Shown here: positions 1 to 8,454 of the stretch, piece after piece
Position numbering within the stretch: the stretch's first letter is position 1
Layout of the letters: each line of letters starts with the position of its first letter
Assembly: GCF_042676245.1 (NCBI RefSeq)
Contig: NZ_JBHTKA010000001.1
Span: 2,313,028-2,377,027, forward strand
Source: Ohtaekwangia kribbensis
Lineage (GTDB): Bacteria > Bacteroidota > Bacteroidia > Cytophagales > Cyclobacteriaceae
Direction of reading: 5' to 3'
DNA length: 64,000 nucleotides
Position numbers and translations under genes: made by a program
Notes under the pieces: generated by a model
What the model was told of the DNA's origin: nothing
Seen by the model: the letters and a program-made list of their open reading frames with translations, nothing else
Database searches by the model: none

Positions 1-1
1 T

Positions 2-535
2 ATAGCGGAAGGATCTATGCTCTACCGCATCGAGAATATAGACAAGCTGTGGGTTGAGGCAGAGCTATACCCGGATGAAACAGCCTATATTAACACCGGT
101 GACAAATTAAATTTACGCATCAGCGGTTTTGAGACAGAGCCGGCAGAAGCAACCGTAACGTTTTTAAGTCCGGAGTATAAAGGTAATACGCAGGTAACAA
201 TCGTGCGGGCGATACTTGACAACACGCAACACCGCTATACGCCTGGCTTGCAGGCACAGGTTATACTTCATCATTCATCCAGACAATCGCTGGCTATTCC
301 GGCAGATGCCGTTATCCGCACTGAAAAAGGAACACATGTATATATCCAGAAAGGACGTAATACATTTGAGCCGCGCATGGTTAAAACCGGTCTCGAAGAT
401 TTCAGCATGGTTGAAATTACGGAGGGATTGCAGGCGGGCGATACCGTAGCGGTTACCGGTGCTTACCTGCTATATTCAGAAATGATACTCAAGAACGGAA
501 CCGATCCGATGGCCGGCCATCAACACGCACACTAA
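2..535 (+). CDS. RND efflux periplasmic adaptor, CusB/HlyD type (C-terminal part)
   Basis: The reading frame is open from the left edge, so the gene is cut off at its 5' end; an internal ATG at 17 is not the true start. The visible 178 residues begin with the barrel hairpin region typical of CusB-type adaptors (LYRIENIDKLWVEAEL, then YPDE) and run through the membrane-proximal domain to a C-terminus with GAYLLYSEMILKNG and a His-rich tail (GHQHAH). Adaptors of this family bridge an inner-membrane RND pump and an outer-membrane channel and in the CusB branch bind Cu(I)/Ag(I). Two DUF3347 proteins follow at once on the same strand, the usual arrangement in Bacteroidetes copper efflux operons. 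The metal specificity is inferred; the pump gene lies outside the window. Confidence 0.85.
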   Translation: MAEGSMLYRIENIDKLWVEAELYPDETAYINTGDKLNLRISGFETEPAEATVTFLSPEYKGNTQVTIVRAILDNTQHRYTPGLQAQVILHHSSRQSLAIPADAVIRTEKGTHVYIQKGRNTFEPRMVKTGLEDFSMVEITEGLQAGDTVAVTGAYLLYSEMILKNGTDPMAGHQHAH

Positions 536-575
536 CAACTATTGTATTTAAACAAAACTATAATTACATATACGT

Positions 576-1202
576 ATGAAAACCACGTCAACCTTTTACA
601 CATTGTTATTCGCAGCATCGCTGTTGGTGCTTACGAATTGTTCCGGTAAAAAAGAACATGAGCATGACCACGATCATGATCATGCAGCTACAGAAACAGC
701 AACAACGGCAGATTCGACAACGACTCCTGAAGCCGGTAAACCACAGTTTGAAGTTGACAAAACATTTCAGCAACAACTCGCTGCTGTTTTCAACTCTTAT
801 ATTTCATTGAAGGAAGCGTTTGTCTCATCGGATGATGACAAAGTAAGAACCGAAGCAACCTCTGTTCAAAATCAGCTCTCCAAAGCAGATATGAAATTAC
901 TTTCCGGTGCTGCCCATAATGACTGGATGCATTACCTCGAAGGACTTGAATCATCATTGAAAGAGATTCAGACCAATAAAGATATCGAGGTACAGCGCAA
1001 GGCATTCAGCAAACTTTCGGACAACCTGTACAAGAGCATAAAGGCTTTTGGACTGGACGGCACAACGGCTTACTATGAGTTCTGTCCGATGGCGTTTAAC
1101 GATGAAGGTGCTTACTGGTTAAGCGATCAGGAAAAAATCCGTAATCCATACTTTGGCGATCAAATGCTAACGTGTGGTGTTGTAAAAGAAAAACTGCAAT
1201 AA
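576..1202 (+). CDS. DUF3347 lipoprotein with His-rich leader
   Basis: A 208-residue protein with a lipoprotein signal (LTNC, Cys22) and, just after it, a metal-binding-looking stretch HEHDHDHDH. The rest is a helical DUF3347 domain ending in the family signature CPMAFNDEGAYWLS and NPYFGDQMLTCG. DUF3347 domains occur next to or fused with CusB-type adaptors and are thought to take part in copper handling in the periplasm. The signature contains Cys, Met and His residues that could bind Cu(I), but this is inference. It lies 40 bp behind the adaptor gene and 19 bp before a second DUF3347 gene, so the three are probably one transcript. Confidence 0.85.
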   Translation: MKTTSTFYTLLFAASLLVLTNCSGKKEHEHDHDHDHAATETATTADSTTTPEAGKPQFEVDKTFQQQLAAVFNSYISLKEAFVSSDDDKVRTEATSVQNQLSKADMKLLSGAAHNDWMHYLEGLESSLKEIQTNKDIEVQRKAFSKLSDNLYKSIKAFGLDGTTAYYEFCPMAFNDEGAYWLSDQEKIRNPYFGDQMLTCGVVKEKLQ

Positions 1203-1221
1203 CACCAAACTATATATAGCT

Positions 1222-1692
1222 ATGAAAAATATAATCGTATTCTGCATGGTGCTACTGGCCAGTACCGGTATGCACGCCCAAACACCTGCTCCATCGTTTA
1301 AAGATGCGAAACTCAATACAGCCTACACACAGTATATAACACTGAAAGATGCGTTAGTGGCTTCGAAAGCAAGCGATGCCAAGCAGGCTGCAACGGCCCT
1401 GCAAAAATCACTGGCCGATATACAGAACGGAAAGAAGGCGTCTGAACAAGCAGCTGCTATTGCAACATCGGCTGACCTGGCTGCACAACGCAAAGCATTT
1501 TCATCGTTAAGCAACGAAATGAAAACACTGGTAACGGGTAATGTATCTTCCGGATCGCTATACCTGGAATACTGTCCTATGGCGAACAACAACACAGGCG
1601 CTTACTGGCTCTCCAACGAAAAGAAGATCATGAATCCGTATTTCGGCGATGCGATGTTACACTGTGGTTCTGTAAAAGAAACCATTCAATAA
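1222..1692 (+). CDS. DUF3347 secreted protein
   Basis: A 156-residue paralog of the preceding gene. It has an ordinary signal peptide (cleavage after MHAQ) rather than a lipobox and lacks the His-rich segment, so it is probably soluble in the periplasm whereas its neighbour is membrane-anchored. The DUF3347 core (YITLKDALVASKASDAK near residue 35) and the C-terminal signature YCPMANNNTGAYWLS, NPYFGDAMLHCG are intact. It is the last gene before a strong hairpin terminator, consistent with the end of a copper/metal efflux operon. Confidence 0.85.
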   Translation: MKNIIVFCMVLLASTGMHAQTPAPSFKDAKLNTAYTQYITLKDALVASKASDAKQAATALQKSLADIQNGKKASEQAAAIATSADLAAQRKAFSSLSNEMKTLVTGNVSSGSLYLEYCPMANNNTGAYWLSNEKKIMNPYFGDAMLHCGSVKETIQ

Positions 1693-1700
1693 AAACACAA

Positions 1701-1732
1701 ATGCCTGCATGATTCAATGTTCATGCAGGCAT
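1701..1732 (+). terminator. Hairpin terminator of the metal efflux operon
   Basis: A perfect 12-bp inverted repeat (ATGCCTGCATGA and its complement) with an 8-nt loop starts 8 bp after the DUF3347 stop codon. The tail is only moderately T-rich. It also lies between this operon and the convergent gene that ends at 1770. Confidence 0.75.
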
Positions 1733-1769
1733 TCATTTCAAAATTATATATACTATATTTAGTTGTTTG

Positions 1770-2210
1770 TTATTTTCTGCTCTTCGTTCCACCCTTGCGG
1801 ATATACTGATATTTAAAGCGAGCAGCATGCGGTGTTCCCCTGCCGGCCAGCGTAAGGATGTTATCCTTAATGGTTATGGCCCATTCTACCGGAGGCGCAT
1901 CAGCATCACCGGCACTTTCCAGGTAAAGGATTTTGTGATTTTCATTTACCCGGAATAATCCCGAATCAACTTTCTGCTGATTGGTACGCGATATATACTT
2001 TGCCTCGCGTGTAAACTCCATGGTTTGTATGGTTGAATCGGCATCACTCTTCAACTCCTTCTTCCCATCAAAAACTTTACTGATCTGCCAAGTGCCAACC
2101 ATCAGATCGATGACTTTCTGCCCCGTCTGGGAGGCCTGTTGCGCAAATGAGCCCGTTGCAACGAAAACCATGACCAGGCTCATTATCAAAGTGTTGATTT
2201 TTAACTTCAT
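1770..2210 (-). CDS. Exported lipocalin-like protein
   Basis: A 146-residue protein with a signal peptide ending in SFAQ. The body starts with a LMVGTWQISKVFDGKK motif and continues as an all-beta small-barrel pattern, as in the lipocalin-like families common in Bacteroidetes; its ligand is unknown. It is a single gene, convergent with the efflux operon. Directly upstream of the start codon there is a 7-bp inverted repeat (ATTCGTA at 2211-2217 with its complement at 2228-2234) that could be a 5'-UTR hairpin or an operator; this is a weak observation. Confidence 0.7.
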   Translation of the reverse strand: MKLKINTLIMSLVMVFVATGSFAQQASQTGQKVIDLMVGTWQISKVFDGKKELKSDADSTIQTMEFTREAKYISRTNQQKVDSGLFRVNENHKILYLESAGDADAPPVEWAITIKDNILTLAGRGTPHAARFKYQYIRKGGTKSRK

Positions 2211-2255
2211 ATTCGTAAATCATTTTGTACGAATAGAGGAGAAAAAATCATTCCC

Positions 2256-2346
2256 GAAAGACGTGTTTAGGTGTTTATGTGTTCAGGTGTTTATGTTGGA
2301 GTGCATTTAACATCAATACATCAATACATCAACACATTAACAAATT
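2256..2346. repeat. Intergenic GTGTTTA/CATCAATA repeat tract
   Basis: The left half repeats the unit AGGTGTTTATGTGTTC-like words (GGTGTTTATGT twice) and the right half holds ACATCAAT three times followed by CATTAACAAATTAACACC. The halves are imperfect complements, so the tract could fold into a long hairpin. It spans the stop codon of the winged-helix gene that ends at 2337. Confidence 0.5.
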
Positions 2347-3452
2347 AACACCTCAGTTCCAAGGAATTTGCCATAGCGTTTCGCTACTCCCGCTATCGCA
2401 GTCTTCTGCGTTTTGTTGAATGACTCGAAGGGAGTTGTCTCAATTGTTACTTTGTCTTTTTGGATGGTGCGTTTCCAGGTGCCTGCTACCTGGCTATTTA
2501 TTACGATGGTGGAGCTTAATATACCATTGCCTGTGCCTGCTATTTTTTTAAAGCGGGTTGTGTCAATAGCCGGTGTGCGGTTGGTATAGCCCATCAGGTA
2601 TTCATCAAAGCCGGGGAGTAAATATACTCCTGGAGATTTAGCCTTTACTGAAGCACTGTTCGACATCCAATACGTTATACCTTGTATGGTTTCTGATACG
2701 AGCGAAGACTTTATCAGCTCGTGTGCTGCTTTTGCTTCCGTTGCTGTGAGGCCTGTCCACCAGGCATAGTCCTGGATGGTTGCCGGGCCATGACTTGTAA
2801 AGTAACGCAAGGTAAATGCAGCCATGGCTTCATCTGCTGCTTTTGCTTTTACAGGAGGTATCCATTCATCCAGCAATGTAAAAGTCGGTTGCTTTCCGTT
2901 GCGTGGTCCGAAGCAGATCAATCCTTCCTGTGCCAGATGTCCTAGTATATGAAGGCCACGTTTCTCAATAGAAGTCACTTTACCACGCTCCAATACTTCG
3001 TATGTTTCTTTGCGTGTAAGTTGATTACCACCTTCCAATGCAGCCACGAGTAATTTTGCACTCTTGGTAAATATCTTCTTATCGAGTTCAACCTGGCGAT
3101 ATATACCTGCAGATTTAGCGATCACGCGCGGAGTAAATGTCTTTAGCATCCAGCGTACATCGGAAGGCGCTACAAAATGTAGTGTGCCGCGCATCGGCCA
3201 CGTGCGGATGATCGTCCGGTTGGCCAGTGCATCTTCAATATCAACTTGGCTGACATCCTGCATTCGTAAACCAACTGCCCACAATGCGCCCAGGTAATCC
3301 TGCGCCTGCATAGCTCCCATCCACGACACAACATCTTCGGGCTTTTCAAAATCTGCCTGCGCTATATGTTGTTGCTGAAGACGTTGATGTGCAATGGATG
3401 AGAGTGTCATGCCGGTATCGATAGGGTTATATTTTTTAGTGAGGCGAACCAT
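2337..3452 (-). CDS. Winged-helix DNA-binding protein, AlkZ/YcaQ-like (HTH_42)
   Basis: A 371-residue member of the HTH_42 family, which includes the DNA glycosylases AlkZ (Streptomyces, cross-link unhooking) and YcaQ/AlkX (E. coli). Family landmarks are visible: MGAMQAQDYLGALWAVG near residue 46, TIIRTWPMRGTLHFV near residue 80 and LLPGFDEYLMGYTNR near residue 277. The QAQ in the first motif matches the Q-x-Q catalytic motif reported for AlkZ-type enzymes, so base-excision activity is plausible but unproved. A second ATG (MTLSSIAHQ, residue 15) is an alternative start. Its start codon overlaps the stop of the upstream DinB-like gene by one base (TAATG), implying translational coupling. Confidence 0.8.
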   Translation of the reverse strand: MVRLTKKYNPIDTGMTLSSIAHQRLQQQHIAQADFEKPEDVVSWMGAMQAQDYLGALWAVGLRMQDVSQVDIEDALANRTIIRTWPMRGTLHFVAPSDVRWMLKTFTPRVIAKSAGIYRQVELDKKIFTKSAKLLVAALEGGNQLTRKETYEVLERGKVTSIEKRGLHILGHLAQEGLICFGPRNGKQPTFTLLDEWIPPVKAKAADEAMAAFTLRYFTSHGPATIQDYAWWTGLTATEAKAAHELIKSSLVSETIQGITYWMSNSASVKAKSPGVYLLPGFDEYLMGYTNRTPAIDTTRFKKIAGTGNGILSSTIVINSQVAGTWKRTIQKDKVTIETTPFESFNKTQKTAIAGVAKRYGKFLGTEVLIC

Positions 3453-3982
3453 TATTGTTTTCCATAGAGCAGGTAAAAATTATAGTCGGTCATCGGTGCA
3501 TCCGTCAGCCCTACATGTCTGCCAATAGTAACAACCTGCCCGCGGTGATAGGTACTGTGGTTTAATACCTGTATCAGGTATTCTGCACGCGCGGCTTTTC
3601 CTGATACCCACGGACTGTTAAATTCAACTTCTTCCTGGATCGCTTCATCAGACAAAGTATATATATAATTGGCAAGTATCTCCGATTGCTGCACGATTCC
3701 CTCCAATACTTCTTCCAGCGTTCCATGAAAACCTTCCATCCGGAATGATACCGGTGCCGGTTGCTGTTGCAGAACCGATGACCAGAAGCGCTCGGTGTCC
3801 CATATATGCACGAGGGTTTGCTGTATACTTGGAAAGCTGGAAGCAACTTCCTGGTCCATTACGTCAGCAGGCTTTGTCTTGAGCCAGTTCACCAGGGTTC
3901 TGTTAGCCCATGCGTTGTATTTCGCAAAGTTCTTCATGAGACCTTCCAGGGCGGTAGTTGATTTTTCTGCTGTTTGTATCAT
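3452..3982 (-). CDS. DinB family protein
   Basis: A 176-residue four-helix-bundle protein of the DinB/YfiT superfamily. The three histidines that bind the metal in this fold are visible: one in TLVHIWDTERFW and two in NHSTYHRGQV near the C-terminus. Some family members are thiol-dependent (bacillithiol or mycothiol) transferases and others are damage-induced proteins of unknown role, so the reaction cannot be named. It is the first gene of a two-gene operon with the AlkZ-like protein and is divergent from cutC over a 219-bp spacer. Confidence 0.85.
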   Translation of the reverse strand: MIQTAEKSTTALEGLMKNFAKYNAWANRTLVNWLKTKPADVMDQEVASSFPSIQQTLVHIWDTERFWSSVLQQQPAPVSFRMEGFHGTLEEVLEGIVQQSEILANYIYTLSDEAIQEEVEFNSPWVSGKAARAEYLIQVLNHSTYHRGQVVTIGRHVGLTDAPMTDYNFYLLYGKQ

Positions 3983-4154
3983 TGTTGAGGTGTTTGGGGT
4001 TTGATGACTCTAAGTAACTACACATACGTGACAGCCTTATGTCAGCACATTAAATTTATTACTATATTTTCTGCAAGCGCTATAAAACAAACGGTATATA
4101 CGGAAGCACACAGACACACTTTTAATAATTCTTTGAAAGTGCGTACAGATTATA

Positions 4155-4182
4155 TTGTTTCGCTTGAATTATCAGATATTTG
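4155..4182 (+). promoter_or_regulatory. Candidate promoter for cutC
   Basis: TTG at 4155-4157, a 17-bp spacer, then GATATTTG at 4175-4182, one base away from the Bacteroidetes -7 consensus TAnnTTTG at its first position. It would give a 5' UTR of about a dozen bases. The same GATATTTGACG word precedes moaD at 32961. Confidence 0.35.
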
Positions 4183-4201
4183 ACGTTATAACATTTACTC
4201 T

Positions 4202-4948
4202 ATGACTATCGAGATTGTCGTTTACAACATCACGTCTGCACGCAAGGCGCAGGAAGGTGGAGCAGATCGTATTGAACTTTGTGATAACCCCGGTGAAGGA
4301 GGAACAACGCCTTCGTATGGTGTTATTGAAACCGTGCGTCAACACGTGACCATGGATGTATTTGTGATGATCCGCCCGCGGGGTGGTGACTTTCATTACG
4401 ACAGCTATGAGTTTCATGCGATGAAGCGTGATATATCGATGTGTCAGAAGTTAAGTGTGGATGGTGTTGTACTCGGTATACTTAACCCGGATGGGACACT
4501 GGATAAGAAGCGTTGCAAGGAACTGATCGAAAAAGCACGTCCGTTGAAAGTTACCTGCCATCGTGCATTTGATATGACGCGCGATCCGTTCGAAGCACTC
4601 GAAGATTGTATTGAAGTGGGCTTCGATCGCATCCTTACCTCAGGCCACCAGACACATGCCGTAAAAGGTGTTGACCTGATTGCTGAACTGATCAAGCGTG
4701 CTAATGGAAGAATTGCTATTATGCCGGGCTCTGGTGTAAATGAGAATACTGTAGAAGAAATTGTATCGAAGACAGGCGCGAAAGAAATACATTTCTCAGC
4801 AACAGCTTTCGATAACAGTGCGATGGTATACCGGAATGAAAAGATAGCGGGTATGGGCTCGGATGAAGGTGCTGAGTTCAAGCTGCGCACGGTGGATCCG
4901 GAGCGTGTGCGGAAGATGCGGTCGCTCGCAGAAGCGGTGACGCGTTAA
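4202..4948 (+). CDS. cutC: CutC family protein
   Basis: A 248-residue TIM-barrel protein with the family signatures ARKAQEGGADRIELCD at residue 14, MIRPRGGDFHYDSYE near residue 58, VLGILNPDGTLD near residue 90, and VTCHRAFDMTRDP near residue 116. CutC was linked to copper tolerance in E. coli and has been proposed as a copper-binding protein, though its biochemical role is still uncertain. It stands alone, about 2.5 kb from the copper efflux operon at the left edge. It is complete, ends close to the family's usual length, and is followed by an intergenic repeat and a bidirectional terminator. Confidence 0.92.
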   Translation: MTIEIVVYNITSARKAQEGGADRIELCDNPGEGGTTPSYGVIETVRQHVTMDVFVMIRPRGGDFHYDSYEFHAMKRDISMCQKLSVDGVVLGILNPDGTLDKKRCKELIEKARPLKVTCHRAFDMTRDPFEALEDCIEVGFDRILTSGHQTHAVKGVDLIAELIKRANGRIAIMPGSGVNENTVEEIVSKTGAKEIHFSATAFDNSAMVYRNEKIAGMGSDEGAEFKLRTVDPERVRKMRSLAEAVTR

Positions 4949-5100
4949 CCGTCAATCGTAACTGATATATAGATTACGGTGAACTACTACGATTTTATAC
5001 ACTATAGCGTTTTATAAAATCCAATTGCACAGAGATCGCAAAGGAGACTCAGCGGACACAAAGGGGATTTTGGTACGGATAATGATTCACCATTAACGGA
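4946..5100. repeat. Intergenic GTTAATCG-type and ribosomal-like A/G repeat region
   Basis: The spacer behind cutC starts with TTAACCGTCAATCGTAACTG and ends with CACCATTAACGGATAAC, words shared with the intergenic repeats at 18985 and 21190. In between (5027-5068) is a CACAGAGATCGCAAAGGAGA-like stretch related to the CTGCGG dispersed family. No coding potential is seen. Confidence 0.45.
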
Positions 5101-5123
5101 TAACAACACTCCCCCCTGGTAAT

Positions 5124-5152
5124 AAAAAAGAGAGGCAGTGCCTCTCTTTTTT
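5124..5152. terminator. Bidirectional terminator between cutC and the TonB receptor
   Basis: A 13-bp perfect stem (AAAAAAGAGAGGC with its complement) and a 3-nt loop. It has an A run on one side and a T run on the other, so it can terminate both converging transcripts. Confidence 0.9.
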
Positions 5153-5180
5153 ATTATACTATATATAGCGATCGATGCAA

Positions 5181-8174
5181 CTACTGCGCTGCGCGTTTGG
5201 CGTTGATCGGGAACGTACCGAACTGACCTACGGTCATATTACCGGTGAGGGCATCGCCTGTGATGATTGCTTTTACGCTGATCAGCATCTGGTTGCCGCC
5301 CATATTTACTTCGTAGCTGAAGGTTAATTCATTACCATTCAGTTTAACATCCGAAAGTTTATTCTCGCTGTTGAAGCGGTTATTCTTAATGGTACCTCCA
5401 TATACATCACCTTCTTTTGTAATGTTAAGTGAACCAGCTCCGCCTTGTGGCGACTCGATTGTATAGTCCCATTTACCGGTTGCATTTACTACGGCAGCAG
5501 GATCAGCCGGAGGTGTATTTACAGGTTTGCTTACTGCGCCTTGTCCTGCACCACCCTGACGGAAGTTACCACCACCGCCACCGGCAGCTTGTCCACCACC
5601 AGCGTCAGCACCACCGCCTCCGCCACCATCACCTTCTTTCAGGTCATCGTTGCTGATTGATTTTCTACGTTTCGGTTTAGCGTCCATGCTCATCTTACCA
5701 ATACGGTAGCTGAAGTTAACACGGAAGCTCATGTTGTGAAGTTCCGTTAACGTGTTACGTTGCACCAGTGGCGAGTTCAGTTCACCTTTGATCTTGAATG
5801 CTGTTGTAAAGAAGTTCTCAGCACCAAAGCCAATGCTTCCTTTTTTATTGTTCAGGTCTTTCTTCAAACCAAGACTATATATACCGAATCCTCCTTGTGT
5901 ACCCTGTAGCTGCACTTGACGACCACGATAAAATCCGAAGAATTGAAAGCCCCAGCCTTTGTTCAGGTTATAACTTCCAAACATTCTGTAGGAAGCAACC
6001 CATCCTTCATTGCTTGCGCGATACTGACGATTCGGATCATCCGGATTATTCGGATCAACCGGAATGTTGTTATCAAGCATCGAGTAGTATAGATCGGTAC
6101 CACCGTTCAGGGAAAGTTTACCCAGGCTTACGTTGGCAAATATATTCACACCTACTGCGTCTTCCTGTCCTATGTTGTCATAGGTAGTAACAACACGCTG
6201 TAAGCCACTTGAAGTTTCTTCTACCGTACGCACATCCTGTATCGCATTATTGGTATTGCGCCAGAAGGCAGCGAAGTTCAACGATGTACCTTTAATAAAG
6301 GTGCTATACCCTACTTCGTAGTTGTTGGTATATTCCGGATCGAGTGATGGATTACCAATGGAAACATCGTACGGGTTTTGTGCCTGGATGTTCGGGTTCA
6401 GGTATCGTATGGACGGACGCTGAATTCTGCGGTTATAGGCTGCCTTGATCGTCTTACCGTTCGCAAGCTTCTTCGATATATTTACACTTGGCACCAACGC
6501 ACCGTAGGAAGGTATCTCTATATTATCCTCTGTCTGTGTATAGGCATCAATGGTGGTATACTCATAGCGTGTACCGGCTTTAATGCTATAGTTTGTTTTG
6601 GTAGTATAGGTATACGATAAGTAACCGCCTACAACATTCTGATTATAGTTCAGGTTATTGGACAATGATGAACTGGTGGAAGGCACATAATTACCATCGC
6701 CATCTTCATCGGTAAAGTATGTATACTCACTGAACACTTTACGCATAATATCTTTTGCACCGAACTCGAGCATCTGGTTTGTTCCGATCGGGGTCTGGTA
6801 ATCAACCTGGAATGTCATTTCCTGGTTATAGCTGTCGTTGTCGTTTCGTATACCGCTGAATGCGTCCACACCATTTACCTGGCGGATCAGGTTTTCAAAA
6901 TTATTCTCACGGTTGTTGCGGCTATAGCTTCCGAGGAAACTCAATTCACGCTGTGGCTTTTCATAAAGGTGCGTGAAGCTCAGGTTTACATCTACGTTGT
7001 TGGAAAGATCTTCCGATAACGTATTTCGGAGACTGCTTTCCACAGCGTTATCCGGATCGTTGATGAGTGTATCGATCATGGTGTACAAATCATTCTGGCG
7101 ATTTTTACCATTGCGTGCTCCGAAACGAACCGAAGCCGCCATATAGTTTTTATCGTTGATGTCGTAATCCCAACCAAAATTATAATTACCGAATAGACCG
7201 CTGTTACGTGTATCAGCACGTTGCATGTTATAGGTAGGCTCTGTATCGTTCAGAGATGACTTGGTATACTGATCACTGGAGAATTTACCCGTTACATTAT
7301 AGTTTGCACGACCCCATCCGCCAAGCGAGAAGCCCATCTTGCCTCTTCTGTAGTTACCGTTCAAACCAAGGTTCGATCCGCGCAAGCCGACACCAGCATC
7401 GATGTTCAGCGTAAGTCCTTCGAGTGTATTCTTTTTGGTAACGATGTTGATGATACCGGCTGATCCTTCTGCATCATATTTAGCGGAAGGCGATGTGATC
7501 ACTTCCACTGATTTAATCTGGTCGGCCGGAATCTGCTTTAATGCATCCGCTATACTGGATGCCATAATGGTTGACGGTTTATTATTGATGAGCACGCGTA
7601 CGTTCTGACTTCCGCGCATGGATACGTTACCATCCAGGTCAACCGAAAGCATCGGTACTCTTTTCAATACATCGGTAGCATCACCACCGCGTGCCGTCTG
7701 ATCGTTCTCGGCATTATATACCGTGCGATCCACACGTTCTTCAATCAATGCCTTCTGTCCTTCCACAACAACTTCGTTCAGCACTTTGGCACCGGTGCTG
7801 AGCTTCACGATACCAACATTTACTTCGTCCTTTTTATCCGGAACGGAAATACTTTTTATAGTCTGTGTCTCATACCCGATGAACGAAATCACCAGGTTGT
7901 ATGTACCGGCTGCTACTTTGGTGATGGTAAATTTACCTTTGTCGTCACACACGGTACCATCAAGCGGTTTTTCAGAATCAACAGGTGTAAGCGCTACGGT
8001 TGCAAATTCTACCGGCTTTTGAGTTTCTGCATCCAACACCACCCCGGTGATCTTGCTGCTGCCGGCATCCTTCGCTGCGGGCGAATTGGCACCGGCACTC
8101 CCTCCGCTTTGTCCTTGCGCAAAGCCCGCAACACTGCCCGTAACAAAAACCAAAAGAGATAATAGTTTTCTCAT
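5181..8174 (-). CDS. TonB-dependent outer-membrane receptor with extra C-terminal domain
   Basis: A 997-residue outer-membrane protein. Order of parts: signal peptide (to about residue 19), carboxypeptidase-D-like regulatory domain (about 40-125, SKITGVVLDAETQKPVEFAT), TonB-box-like VVVEGQ, plug (about 145-250, GSAGIINIVTKKN), then a beta-barrel of the OMP_b-brl_3 type. Unusually, the barrel is followed by a charged segment (AKPKRRKS), a glycine-rich linker at about 845-885 and a final domain of about 95 residues starting near WDYTIESPQGG. That last domain resembles the small beta-barrel modules found at the ends of some secreted Bacteroidetes hydrolases. Substrate unknown. It is divergent from a LytS/LytTR-type sensor-regulator pair. 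Confidence 0.85.
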   Translation of the reverse strand: MRKLLSLLVFVTGSVAGFAQGQSGGSAGANSPAAKDAGSSKITGVVLDAETQKPVEFATVALTPVDSEKPLDGTVCDDKGKFTITKVAAGTYNLVISFIGYETQTIKSISVPDKKDEVNVGIVKLSTGAKVLNEVVVEGQKALIEERVDRTVYNAENDQTARGGDATDVLKRVPMLSVDLDGNVSMRGSQNVRVLINNKPSTIMASSIADALKQIPADQIKSVEVITSPSAKYDAEGSAGIINIVTKKNTLEGLTLNIDAGVGLRGSNLGLNGNYRRGKMGFSLGGWGRANYNVTGKFSSDQYTKSSLNDTEPTYNMQRADTRNSGLFGNYNFGWDYDINDKNYMAASVRFGARNGKNRQNDLYTMIDTLINDPDNAVESSLRNTLSEDLSNNVDVNLSFTHLYEKPQRELSFLGSYSRNNRENNFENLIRQVNGVDAFSGIRNDNDSYNQEMTFQVDYQTPIGTNQMLEFGAKDIMRKVFSEYTYFTDEDGDGNYVPSTSSSLSNNLNYNQNVVGGYLSYTYTTKTNYSIKAGTRYEYTTIDAYTQTEDNIEIPSYGALVPSVNISKKLANGKTIKAAYNRRIQRPSIRYLNPNIQAQNPYDVSIGNPSLDPEYTNNYEVGYSTFIKGTSLNFAAFWRNTNNAIQDVRTVEETSSGLQRVVTTYDNIGQEDAVGVNIFANVSLGKLSLNGGTDLYYSMLDNNIPVDPNNPDDPNRQYRASNEGWVASYRMFGSYNLNKGWGFQFFGFYRGRQVQLQGTQGGFGIYSLGLKKDLNNKKGSIGFGAENFFTTAFKIKGELNSPLVQRNTLTELHNMSFRVNFSYRIGKMSMDAKPKRRKSISNDDLKEGDGGGGGGADAGGGQAAGGGGGNFRQGGAGQGAVSKPVNTPPADPAAVVNATGKWDYTIESPQGGAGSLNITKEGDVYGGTIKNNRFNSENKLSDVKLNGNELTFSYEVNMGGNQMLISVKAIITGDALTGNMTVGQFGTFPINAKRAAQ

Positions 8175-8454
8175 AGTATATTTAAGAAGAGTAATAAGTT
8201 TTCCTGAAAAAAAGGGTTTAACGCCTGCTTATGGGTAAAGTCAACGGCAAAGAAAATTCATTGTTGACGACAGATGATGCTTTTTATACAATCAGGCATT
8301 TAGGTTCGACATTCCGGCCACATTTTCGACCGTGCCGAAAGGTACGGACAACCCCGCGGATCGGTCGATAAAATTCCGCTAACGGTAGAAAATCAGTGAG
8401 AATAGCGCTTCCCCTGCGCACTAAAAATTAAATTTACCGGTATTGCCGTTTATC

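Noticed and set aside
5429..5660. Overlapping plus-strand frames rich in His, Arg and Leu near 5.5 kb
   Set aside because: They are the antisense reading of the glycine-rich linker of the TonB receptor.
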